In this document: positions 1 through 5,156 of the stretch, in pieces
Layout: every line of letters starts with the position of its first letter
Numbering within the stretch: position 1 is the first letter of the stretch
Assembly (NCBI GenBank): GCA_014376655.1
Contig: JACMRC010000289.1
Coordinates: 1-8,740, forward strand
Origin: Mucilaginibacter sp.
GTDB taxonomy: Bacteria; Bacteroidota; Bacteroidia; Sphingobacteriales; Sphingobacteriaceae
Reading direction: 5' to 3'
Length of the DNA stretch: 8,740 nucleotides
Notes under the pieces: model-generated
The model's database searches: none
What the model saw: the letters and a program-made list of their open reading frames with translations, nothing else
What the model was told of the DNA's origin: nothing
Position numbers and translations under genes: made by a program

Positions 1-974
1 AAATCCAATATGTTCTTCATATTGGCACCCTGAAACTTGAAGATAGACTGATCATCATCGCCCACAACAAATACGTTAGGGGTTTCCCAGTAGTTCAGCA
101 AGAATTTAAGCAGCTGGTTTTGCGATCCGCTGGTATCCTGGAACTCGACCACCAAAATATAATGATAGCGTTCCTGGTATTTGCGCAGTATCTCCTCGTT
201 TTCGCGGAAAGCTTTTAATACCCAAATGATCATGTCGTCATAATCGTAACGGCCGCGGGCTTTCATCTTGGCATCGTAACGCTGATATTCAACAACTGCT
301 GCCAGCAGCTTTTTCATCAGGTCGTGCGCCGCATCAATATCTTTTTGCTTGGGATCGCCAATGGCAATTCCCCTTGCAGCGTTAGCCCTTTTGTATATAA
401 ATTCTTCGCGATTGGGCAGATCATCTAAATATTCATTAATAGCCTGCTCAATAAATTGTTCGTTCCAGTTCTCGCGCTTCATGGTCGAGAATAGGTTTTT
501 CAACCTCGGCACATCATAGTAAATATCGCCGGTAAAGCGTTTTAGCAAATGATCATTCGGGAAATCATCCACCAACTCTCTAAACAACATGGCTGATTCC
601 AAATCAGACAATGGCTCCAAATTCAACTTGCCAAAATACTCCAGGTTTTCCTGTATTACCTCGTTACAAAAAGCATGGAAAGTGTAGATATGGATGCGGT
701 AGGCATCGGGCCCAATAAACTCAAACAAACGCTTACGCATGGCTACCGCGCCGGCATCAGTATACGTTAAGCAAAGTATCTCGCCGGGCAGGGCATCGGT
801 ATCGGTTAATATCTTACCGATGCGTGCTGCCAGGATCTGCGTTTTACCTGTGCCGGGGCCGGCAATAACCAGCACCGGGCCATCCATTTTATTTACGGCA
901 GCCAATTGTTCGGGGTTTAAACCATTCAGTGCTTCCTGAAATTTTTGATTGTATTTATTGGGATTGGATTGCAT
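1..974 (-). CDS. UvrD/Rep-family ATP-dependent DNA helicase, N-terminal part (partial)
   Basis: Superfamily 1A helicase that would unwind DNA 3'->5' using ATP in repair or recombination in the cytoplasm. The start is the ATG at 974-972; 324 codons are visible before the window edge and the C-terminal half is missing. Motifs seen in order: Q-motif region LNPEQLAAV (19-27), Walker A GPGTGKT (39-45), motif Ia TYTDAGAVAMR, then a Walker B/motif II reading ILVVEFQDTSGSQ (V276, E277, D280), and motif III GDDDQSIFKFQG (from 305). UvrD/PcrA normally have DE at the motif II position, so the metal-binding Asp is Val here (codon 149-147, GTC; GAC would give Asp). The long insert between motifs Ia and II is the usual 1B domain. 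Domain identity is secure; the exact subfamily (UvrD, PcrA, or a longer Bacteroidota helicase) cannot be decided without the C-terminus. It is divergent from the antitoxin gene, with 86 bp between the starts. Confidence 0.93.
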   Translation of the reverse strand, partial: MQSNPNKYNQKFQEALNGLNPEQLAAVNKMDGPVLVIAGPGTGKTQILAARIGKILTDTDALPGEILCLTYTDAGAVAMRKRLFEFIGPDAYRIHIYTFHAFCNEVIQENLEYFGKLNLEPLSDLESAMLFRELVDDFPNDHLLKRFTGDIYYDVPRLKNLFSTMKRENWNEQFIEQAINEYLDDLPNREEFIYKRANAARGIAIGDPKQKDIDAAHDLMKKLLAAVVEYQRYDAKMKARGRYDYDDMIIWVLKAFRENEEILRKYQERYHYILVVEFQDTSGSQNQLLKFLLNYWETPNVFVVGDDDQSIFKFQGANMKNILD

Positions 975-1037
975 ATTTGTTTAGTAAAGATAGTAAAGGA
1001 AAGAACGATATGATGGTTAAATCATGAAACAATTCAT

Positions 1038-1045
1038 TAAATTTG
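1038..1045 (+). promoter_or_regulatory. Candidate Bacteroidota -7 box for the ParD/ParE-like module
   Basis: TAAATTTG matches the Bacteroidota -7 consensus TAnnTTTG exactly and lies 15 bp before the antitoxin ATG. No clear TTTG/TTG -33 element is seen at the expected distance, so the call rests on the octamer and its position only. Confidence 0.3.
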
Positions 1046-1060
1046 TAAAAAGGCACTACC

Positions 1061-1309
1061 ATGAGCACAGCGCAAATCAGGCAACGTTTACATGAACTTA
1101 TCGATACAGCAGAAGATAAAAAGCTAAAAGCCATATATACTTTGCTTGAAGATGATGAACCGGATGGTTATAGTCTGAGTGCGACACAGAAAAAAGAGTT
1201 GGATCGAAGAGTTGAGAACTTACAGAAAGGAATAAGTAAAACATATACCTGGGAAGAGACTACAGCAATGGCCGAACAAGCTTTAGCAGACCGCAAAAAC
1301 AGTAAATGA
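1061..1309 (+). CDS. ParD-like / addiction-module antitoxin
   Basis: An 82-residue, highly charged, mostly helical protein. The N-terminus (MSTAQIRQRLHELIDTAEDK) followed by KLKAIYTLLED, a spacer, then KKELDRRVENLQKG and YTWEETTAMAEQAL is the arrangement I know from Bacteroidota addiction-module antitoxins that pair with ParE/RelE toxins. The N-terminal helices probably dimerise and may bind DNA, and the C-terminal part after about residue 45 would wrap the toxin; this division is inferred. The gene overlaps the toxin frame by 4 bp (ATGA at 1306-1309), the usual translational coupling of type II modules. The reading frame is intact, unlike that of its toxin. Autoregulation through the 86-bp divergent region is expected for the family, but I see no obvious operator palindrome there. 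Confidence 0.75.
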   Translation: MSTAQIRQRLHELIDTAEDKKLKAIYTLLEDDEPDGYSLSATQKKELDRRVENLQKGISKTYTWEETTAMAEQALADRKNSK

Positions 1310-1608
1310 AATATTCATTTAGGATAGAGGAAGAGGCTTAAAAAGAATTTGTGGAAGCTTTTGTATGGTATGGCGAGCAACGAGAGGGATTAGAGAGCTT
1401 ATTTAAATTGGAGTTTGATGCCAAACTCGACTTAATCTGTAAAAACCCATATCATTATAAAACGTCATATAAAAAATTTCGCGAAGCTTTTACCGACAAA
1501 TTCCCTTTCGCAATTGTATATACAATTGATGAAAGAGTTAAAGAAATTACAGTGATTGCCATATTTCATACCAGCCGGAATCCAAAGAAGAAATTTCGAA
1601 AAACCTGA
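1306..1608 (+). pseudogene. ParE/RelE-family toxin gene with in-frame stop at codon 12
   Basis: Family: ribosome-dependent mRNA interferases (RelE) or gyrase poisons (ParE). Read from the ATG at 1306, which overlaps the antitoxin stop, the frame gives MKYSFRIEEEA, then TAA (1339-1341), then KEFVEAFVWYGEQREGLESL and onward in the same frame to TGA at 1606-1608. The residues before and after the stop join into one normal ParE N-terminus (beta strand 1, then the E-F-x-E-A-x-x-W-Y helix), and the full length of about 100 residues is normal, so this looks like a single-base nonsense change. The C-terminal part is intact: YKKFREAF, FAIVYTID, and the conserved tail IAIFHTSRNPKKKF. A GTG at 1351 could restart translation and give an 85-residue product without strand 1; whether that is active is unknown. 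A short inverted repeat (TGACGA/TCGTCA, 1606-1619) spans the stop codon but has no T-run. Alternatives are a sequencing error or stop readthrough. Confidence 0.75.
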
Positions 1609-1660
1609 CGACTTCGTCAAACATTTCCATTATTTAACAATTAATATACTCCCTAACCGT

Positions 1661-1668
1661 TATCTTTA
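1661..1668 (+). promoter_or_regulatory. Weak candidate -7 box for the 77-residue gene
   Basis: TATCTTTA matches TAnnTTTG at all but the last base and sits 18 bp before the start codon at 1687. A TTAACA at about 1635 is a poor candidate -33 element at a slightly long spacing. It would allow the small gene to be expressed separately from the toxin-antitoxin pair upstream. Confidence 0.2.
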
Positions 1669-1686
1669 CCCACGAGGATTGAGACT

Positions 1687-1920
1687 ATGGCGCTACCGAT
1701 GAGAATAACTTTTGATGATAAAGACTATATCTACCAGATACTTAACACAAACTTGATAGACAAACATACTACCGAATTAGAGCTGATTTTTAACGGCGAA
1801 AAACTACAATTGGTGATGGATGAAAGAAAAACATGGATCCAAAAAGATAACGTCACTTCAGTTGATCCTGATTTGGTGCAGGCGCTTGGCCGTTCTGTAT
1901 CATTGCGGTTAAGGATGTAA
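1687..1920 (+). CDS. Small hypothetical protein (77 residues)
   Basis: I do not recognise this protein. It begins MALPMRITFDDKDYIYQILN, has no signal peptide or membrane segment, is predicted soluble and alternates short beta-like stretches (ITFDDKDYIYQIL, ELELIFNGEKLQLVM) before a more helical C-terminus ending SLRLRM. The codon pattern resembles that of neighbouring genes and the frame is open throughout, so it is probably real. The start could also be the second ATG at 1699. It lies 78 bp after the broken toxin and meets the PIN toxin gene tail to tail with 3 bp between stop codons. Position within a toxin-antitoxin cluster hints at an accessory role, but nothing in the residues shows a toxin or antitoxin fold. 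Confidence 0.55.
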   Translation: MALPMRITFDDKDYIYQILNTNLIDKHTTELELIFNGEKLQLVMDERKTWIQKDNVTSVDPDLVQALGRSVSLRLRM

Positions 1921-1923
1921 TTA

Positions 1924-2295
1924 TTACTTTTCGTAATAAAGAAGATTTAGATCAGCTACGTTTTTAAAATGTTTGTCTGAAGTTACGAGCGGGAGTTTCA
2001 AAGCGATTGCTGTCCCTGCAATTATGCTATCAGGGAGCTTCATATTAGAGCGTTTCTTGACTTGAATTGCTTCCAATTTTACTTTTTCGCCCAATCCTAC
2101 AATGGTGAATTCCTCAAGAAATTGCTTAATAGTTTGATGCTCTTTTTCTGTGATGTTTTTATAACTCAGCAGCTCCATTTCTGAAATTACTGATAAGAAT
2201 AATTCCTTCTCAAATAAAAAATCAATAAGCGTTTGGTCGCCGTTTAAAATGTATAAAACCGCATTTGTGTCCAATAAATACTTATTGCCACTCAT
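1924..2295 (-). CDS. vapC: PIN-domain ribonuclease toxin (VapC-like)
   Basis: A 123-residue single PIN domain, the usual length for VapC toxins, which cut specific RNAs (often tRNA) with Mg2+. The acidic residues of the active site are visible: D9 in KYLLDTNAVLYIL, E41 (or E39) in SVISEMELLS, D89 in KLPDSIIAGTAIAL, and D107 in LPLVTSDKHF. All four expected carboxylates are present, so the enzyme should be active. The ATG at 2295 lies inside the end of the upstream antitoxin gene (14-bp overlap), giving antitoxin first and toxin second in one transcript, with coupled translation. The gene ends 3 bp from the stop of the convergent 77-residue gene. The family call is firm; the RNA target cannot be read from the sequence. 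Confidence 0.9.
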   Translation of the reverse strand: MSGNKYLLDTNAVLYILNGDQTLIDFLFEKELFLSVISEMELLSYKNITEKEHQTIKQFLEEFTIVGLGEKVKLEAIQVKKRSNMKLPDSIIAGTAIALKLPLVTSDKHFKNVADLNLLYYEK

Positions 2296-2446
2296 CCCGC
2301 ATCTTCTTTTGTATAGCTAAGGGATCTTCCTTCAATTTTATTGTACCACCGTATTTCTTTGTATCTACTCCCTTTGCAACATGAAGTTTGGCAGAAATGT
2401 TGTCCATTTCCTTTTTACTCGCACCTTTTTTCAATACTAATACCAT
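2282..2446 (-). CDS. Small antitoxin partner of the PIN toxin (VapB-like position)
   Basis: A 54-residue ORF starting at the ATG 2446-2444 and ending with TAA at 2284-2282. It begins MVLVLKKGASKKEMDNISAK, continues through VDTKKYGGTIKL and ends KEDPLAIQKKMRDEWQ. I recall the same plan (basic N-terminus, KKYxGxIxL core, D-P-L-x-I-Q-K-x-M-R-x-E-W tail) from small Bacteroidota proteins found next to PIN toxins, so it is very likely the cognate antitoxin. It does not obviously show the AbrB or ribbon-helix-helix signature of classical VapB; the short beta-like start could still be a DNA-binding segment. The C-terminal helix probably blocks the PIN active site (inference). It overlaps the toxin start by 14 bp. 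It begins 55 bp after the stop of the GH3 gene on the same strand, with its own -7-like box in the gap. Confidence 0.8.
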   Translation of the reverse strand: MVLVLKKGASKKEMDNISAKLHVAKGVDTKKYGGTIKLKEDPLAIQKKMRDEWQ

Positions 2447-2464
2447 ACCTTAAAATTCTATATC

Positions 2465-2472
2465 CAAATTTA
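2465..2472 (-). promoter_or_regulatory. Candidate -7 box for the VapBC-like pair
   Basis: On the minus strand TAAATTTG (2472 to 2465) matches TAnnTTTG exactly and lies 18 bp before the antitoxin ATG. It is the same octamer found before the ParD-like gene. A TTG occurs 14 bp upstream, closer than the usual 19-21 bp, so the -33 element is uncertain. Confidence 0.3.
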
Positions 2473-2501
2473 CTTTTTATAAATGACAAGAAAAAATACA
2501 T

Positions 2502-4226
2502 CTACAACCCTACCCCTGTCCCGTTAGGGAAAAACACATTAACACTTACCGGTAATTTACCCGTTGGCTTTAGCTGGCCGGTAATTACTTTTACTGCCGA
2601 TTTTTGCAGTTCGGGGCTCATTTGGTAACAAGCTATAAGGGCGCTGCTTTTTTCAATACCCGGTAAACCCGCTATGGTATACGGGTTAGCAAAAACTGTA
2701 GTTACCACATTGCTATGCGCAGAAAGCGCGGCTATAAACTCTTTTACCCCGGCGCTATAATCCAGCTTACTTGCCGGGCGCAGGCGGGTATCATGTATGC
2801 TTACATACACCTTATTGTATTGATTAAGCATGTTTAGCAAGCGATTAAGATCGGCAACCGGGGTGCTTTTATTTACGGTAAACAGGTGACTGTTTGTTGT
2901 CCATTTTGATAGTTCGGTCTGAAATACGGTATACCCGTCAACCCCTATACTAACTATAGCTGTTTTTTGTATCGGGTTTAACCTTACAGATTGTTCGTCC
3001 CCTTTTAATAAAGTTACAGCGGCATCACTTAATTGTTGGATTAATTGACGCGCGGGTTCGCGGTTAAGATCGGCATATAGGTTTGTCGGATCAATATCTT
3101 TCCTGTTATTTAACCCGGCCCAATATTTAGCGGCCAACACTTTTTTTACTTTCGCTTCAAAAGCGGCATTTGATATTTGCCCCTTACGTACCGCCTTTCG
3201 TATTTTCTGAATAGACTTATCCAAATTCATAGAAAGCTCTATAATATCATTTCCCGCTAAAAAGGCCTGCAGTTCTGCTTCGCCGCCAGGATAATACTTC
3301 GTCACTGCTTTCATTTCCATAGCGTCGGATACTACCAGGCCTTTAAAACCTAAGGAATCTTTTAATACCCCGGTTATTATTTTTTTTGATAAGGTTGATG
3401 GCCGATTTTTAGTGCTATCCAATGCCGGAATGCTCATGTGGGCTATCATTATTCCGTTTATACCGGCTGCTATGGCTTCTCTGAACGGGTACTCCTCTAA
3501 CGAATCTAACCGCTGACGTGTAAATGGCAACAAAGGTAGTTCTAAATGCGAATCGACGTTGGTATCGCCATGCCCCGGGAAGTGTTTAGCCGTGGTAAGC
3601 AACCCGGCATCCTGCATACCTTTAAAGTAGGCTATACCTTTTTTAGCTACATTATATTTATTATCGCCAAAGCTTCGGTAGTTAATAACAGGGTTACCAG
3701 GGTTGTTATTTACATCCATATCTGGCCCAAAATTCATTTGCATACCCAGGCGTTTAAAATCATAAGCCACCTGCTGTCCCATCTTGTAAATCAGTATGTT
3801 ATCTTGTATGGCACCCAGTGTCATCTGGTATGGATAAGAAAGTGTGGAATCTAATCGCATTCCCATTCCCCATTCCCCATCCATTGCAATTAATAGCGGC
3901 ACGTGCGCTACATGCTGATATTGGTTTGTTAAAGTTGCCTGCCTGCCCGGCCCTCCCTGGAAGAAAACAACGCCACCAACTTGCTGACTTTCTATTACTT
4001 TACCTACAGAATCTTCATAATGCCTGCTCAAATTAGTATGCGCCCTAACAAAAAACAATTGGGCAATTTTCTGCCTGCGGCTAAGCTTATTATATACAGA
4101 ATCTACCCATTTATTCTGCTGGCCCAATAATTGGATATAGCCATTCTGTTGGGCGAAGCTTTCTGAACATATAAGGGTTAATAGAACAAAGGCTGAAAAG
4201 CCAAAAAGTTTTTTGATCCGGGTCAT
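2502..4226 (-). CDS. Secreted glycoside hydrolase family 3 beta-N-acetylhexosaminidase (NagZ-like)
   Basis: 574 residues. A signal peptide covers 1-25 (basic KK, hydrophobic core, SFA before QQ), so the enzyme is exported, probably to the periplasm. The GH3 TIM-barrel domain follows: LLIAMDGEWGMGMRL (111-125), INYRSFGDN (181-189), then the NagZ signature KHFPGHGDT (214-222) with VDSH (D225/H227, the Asp-His acid/base dyad in NagZ enzymes) and the nucleophile D301 in VVSDAMEM. Residues from about 400 on form the second alpha/beta domain of GH3. The expected reaction is hydrolysis of terminal beta-GlcNAc, as in peptidoglycan turnover, with retention through a glycosyl-enzyme. Many Bacteroidota homologues I recall continue into a beta-lactamase-like serine hydrolase domain; here the protein stops at FPNGTGVGL, about where that linker would begin, and the downstream DNA does not encode it. 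The ATG at 4226 fits the signal peptide. TACTTTTG just upstream (4239-4232) is a possible but very close -7 box. Confidence 0.92.
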   Translation of the reverse strand: MTRIKKLFGFSAFVLLTLICSESFAQQNGYIQLLGQQNKWVDSVYNKLSRRQKIAQLFFVRAHTNLSRHYEDSVGKVIESQQVGGVVFFQGGPGRQATLTNQYQHVAHVPLLIAMDGEWGMGMRLDSTLSYPYQMTLGAIQDNILIYKMGQQVAYDFKRLGMQMNFGPDMDVNNNPGNPVINYRSFGDNKYNVAKKGIAYFKGMQDAGLLTTAKHFPGHGDTNVDSHLELPLLPFTRQRLDSLEEYPFREAIAAGINGIMIAHMSIPALDSTKNRPSTLSKKIITGVLKDSLGFKGLVVSDAMEMKAVTKYYPGGEAELQAFLAGNDIIELSMNLDKSIQKIRKAVRKGQISNAAFEAKVKKVLAAKYWAGLNNRKDIDPTNLYADLNREPARQLIQQLSDAAVTLLKGDEQSVRLNPIQKTAIVSIGVDGYTVFQTELSKWTTNSHLFTVNKSTPVADLNRLLNMLNQYNKVYVSIHDTRLRPASKLDYSAGVKEFIAALSAHSNVVTTVFANPYTIAGLPGIEKSSALIACYQMSPELQKSAVKVITGQLKPTGKLPVSVNVFFPNGTGVGL

Positions 4227-4231
4227 AAAAT

Positions 4232-4239
4232 CAAAAGTA
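4232..4239 (-). promoter_or_regulatory. Candidate -7 box for the GH3 gene
   Basis: TACTTTTG on the minus strand (4239 to 4232) matches TAnnTTTG, but only 5 bp separate it from the ATG at 4226. It would imply a nearly leaderless transcript, or a start further inside the gene, so it may be chance. Confidence 0.2.
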
Positions 4240-4278
4240 AATTAAAATGACAAAAAAAATGAAACCCTTTATCAACAT

Positions 4279-4311
4279 ACCCCGTATACAGGGTTGTAAC
4301 GGTTGTTAACC
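4279..4311. promoter_or_regulatory. Palindrome and tandem repeat between the divergent GH3 and porin genes
   Basis: The 152-bp divergent gap holds a near-perfect palindrome at 4279-4294 (ACCCcGTATACaGGGT, one mismatched pair). Directly overlapping its right end is a head-to-tail repeat, GGTTGTAAC (4292-4300) then GGTTGTTAAC (4301-4310); GGTT-GTT-AACC at 4301-4311 is also a small inverted repeat. Clustered symmetry midway between two divergent starts suggests a regulator site, but no binding protein is known to me and AT-rich DNA gives some of this by chance. Confidence 0.3.
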
Positions 4312-4378
4312 AAATTAATTTCAACAACTTATTTATAACCTTTTAAATAAGGCATACGTAATAATAATTTATAACACG

Positions 4379-5014
4379 ATGAAAAAAATTATCCTTTTAG
4401 CTACAATACTGCTGGTTGCGGGGACAGTAAGCGCTCAAACATACTTTAACAATGATCGTGCTGATTATAACAGCTATTACCAATCAAGATTTGGTTTTGA
4501 GGTTGCAGCTAATATTTCAAACGCTACACCGGGTGCAAACTTTAACACCGGTAGCGTAACAGGTATCACTGCCGGCTTTAACTTAGATCTTCCGGTTGCA
4601 TATCCACTTTCTATTGTACCTGCTTTAATGTACTCTCAAAAAGGATATAGTGCTAATACCCCTGCCGGAGAATTTACACAACGCTCTCAGTCTATCGACC
4701 TTCCGGTGTTAGCTAAATTTCATTCAGGCAGCGTATTTAATTTTTATTTAGGCCCTCAGATATCTTATATAGTATCAACAACTAACAAATTCAGCCAAAA
4801 CTTTGCAACTACAGGCCGCGAAAACTATCAATATACTGGTAGCAACCTGCGTTACCAGGGTGTAGTTGGTGTAGGTATTGATATTACCGTAGCTATTAAT
4901 GTACACGCACGTTATGCTTTTGATTTACAAGGCACAAACACTAATGCCAACCCGGTTCTTCCATCATACCGTAGCCAGGCTTGGCAATTAGGTTTTGGAT
5001 TTAATCTTAACTAA
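4379..5014 (+). CDS. Outer-membrane beta-barrel protein (porin family, OMP_b-brl type)
   Basis: 211 residues with a clear signal peptide, MKKIILLATILLVAGTVSA, cleaved before QTYFNN. The mature part alternates hydrophobic and polar residues in strand-length blocks: RFGFEVAANISNA, VTGITAGFNLDLP, LSIVPALMYSQKGY, SIDLPVLAKFH, FNFYLGPQISYIV, YQGVVGVGIDITV, NVHARYAFDLQG, and a last strand AWQLGFGFNLN. The block IDLPVLAKF followed by FYLGPQISY is typical of Bacteroidota PF13568-like barrels of about 200 residues, which form eight strands in the outer membrane. The function is unknown: such proteins are called porin family, but many are probably structural or adhesive. The Tyr/Asn-rich stretch after the signal peptide (NNDRADYNSYYQSR) is a short periplasmic or flexible lead-in. 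It is a single-gene unit: divergent from GH3 and followed by a hairpin terminator. Confidence 0.85.
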   Translation: MKKIILLATILLVAGTVSAQTYFNNDRADYNSYYQSRFGFEVAANISNATPGANFNTGSVTGITAGFNLDLPVAYPLSIVPALMYSQKGYSANTPAGEFTQRSQSIDLPVLAKFHSGSVFNFYLGPQISYIVSTTNKFSQNFATTGRENYQYTGSNLRYQGVVGVGIDITVAINVHARYAFDLQGTNTNANPVLPSYRSQAWQLGFGFNLN

Positions 5015-5040
5015 CTGATCGCATTAAATTATAAATGTTA

Positions 5041-5067
5041 AAGCCACCTAATTTGGGTGATTTTTTT
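5041..5067 (+). terminator. Rho-independent-type terminator after the barrel protein gene
   Basis: Begins 26 bp after the stop codon: AAAGC-CACC, loop TAATTTG, GGTG-A, then seven T (5061-5067). The GC core is only four pairs but A/T pairs flank it and the T-run is clear. It should separate the porin gene from the acyltransferase promoter. Confidence 0.55.
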
Positions 5068-5078
5068 GTTATATACTA

Positions 5079-5088
5079 TATCGCGATA
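5079..5088. repeat. TATCGCGATA palindrome
   Basis: A perfect 10-bp palindrome between the terminator and the acyltransferase promoter. The heptamer ACTATAT occurs at its left edge (5075-5081) and again at 5104-5110, 29 bp downstream. Possible regulator contact sites, no more than suggestive. Confidence 0.3.
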
Positions 5089-5121
5089 GCACCTTTATTA
5101 AGTACTATATAATTGTGACGG

Positions 5122-5151
5122 GCGTTAATTAACGCAAATAGTATATTTGCG
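5122..5151 (+). promoter_or_regulatory. Acyltransferase promoter overlapped by two palindromes
   Basis: TATATTTG (5142-5149) is an exact TAnnTTTG -7 box, 7 bp before the ATG. It is embedded in the inverted repeat CGCAAATA-GTA-TATTTGCG (5133-5151, 8-bp arms). That repeat shares three bases with a perfect 14-bp palindrome, GCGTTAATTAACGC (5122-5135), which occupies the region where the -33 element would be. Such symmetry over both promoter elements is what a repressor or activator operator looks like; the regulator is unknown. The short distance to the ATG would make the mRNA nearly leaderless if this -7 box is used. Confidence 0.5.
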
Positions 5152-5156
5152 CGTCT

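Noticed and set aside
739..939. 66-residue open frame on the plus strand
   Set aside because: It lies entirely opposite the helicase gene, whose motifs are clear, and has no recognisable features.
1606..1619. TGACGA-CT-TCGTCA hairpin at the toxin stop as a terminator
   Set aside because: The stem is short, the loop too small to fold fully and no T-run follows.
2549..2590. Repeated CCGGTAATT(T)AC units near the GH3 3' end
   Set aside because: They encode similar residues (VITGQL, GKLPV) in a conserved part of the protein and look like coding coincidence, not a mobile repeat.
2341..2628. 95-residue open frame on the plus strand
   Set aside because: It spans the opposite strand of the antitoxin, the intergenic gap and the GH3 end; its composition looks random.
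3546..4036. Two plus-strand frames (3546-3854 and 3818-4036)
   Set aside because: Both are opposite the conserved GH3 catalytic domain and overlap each other; they are shadows.
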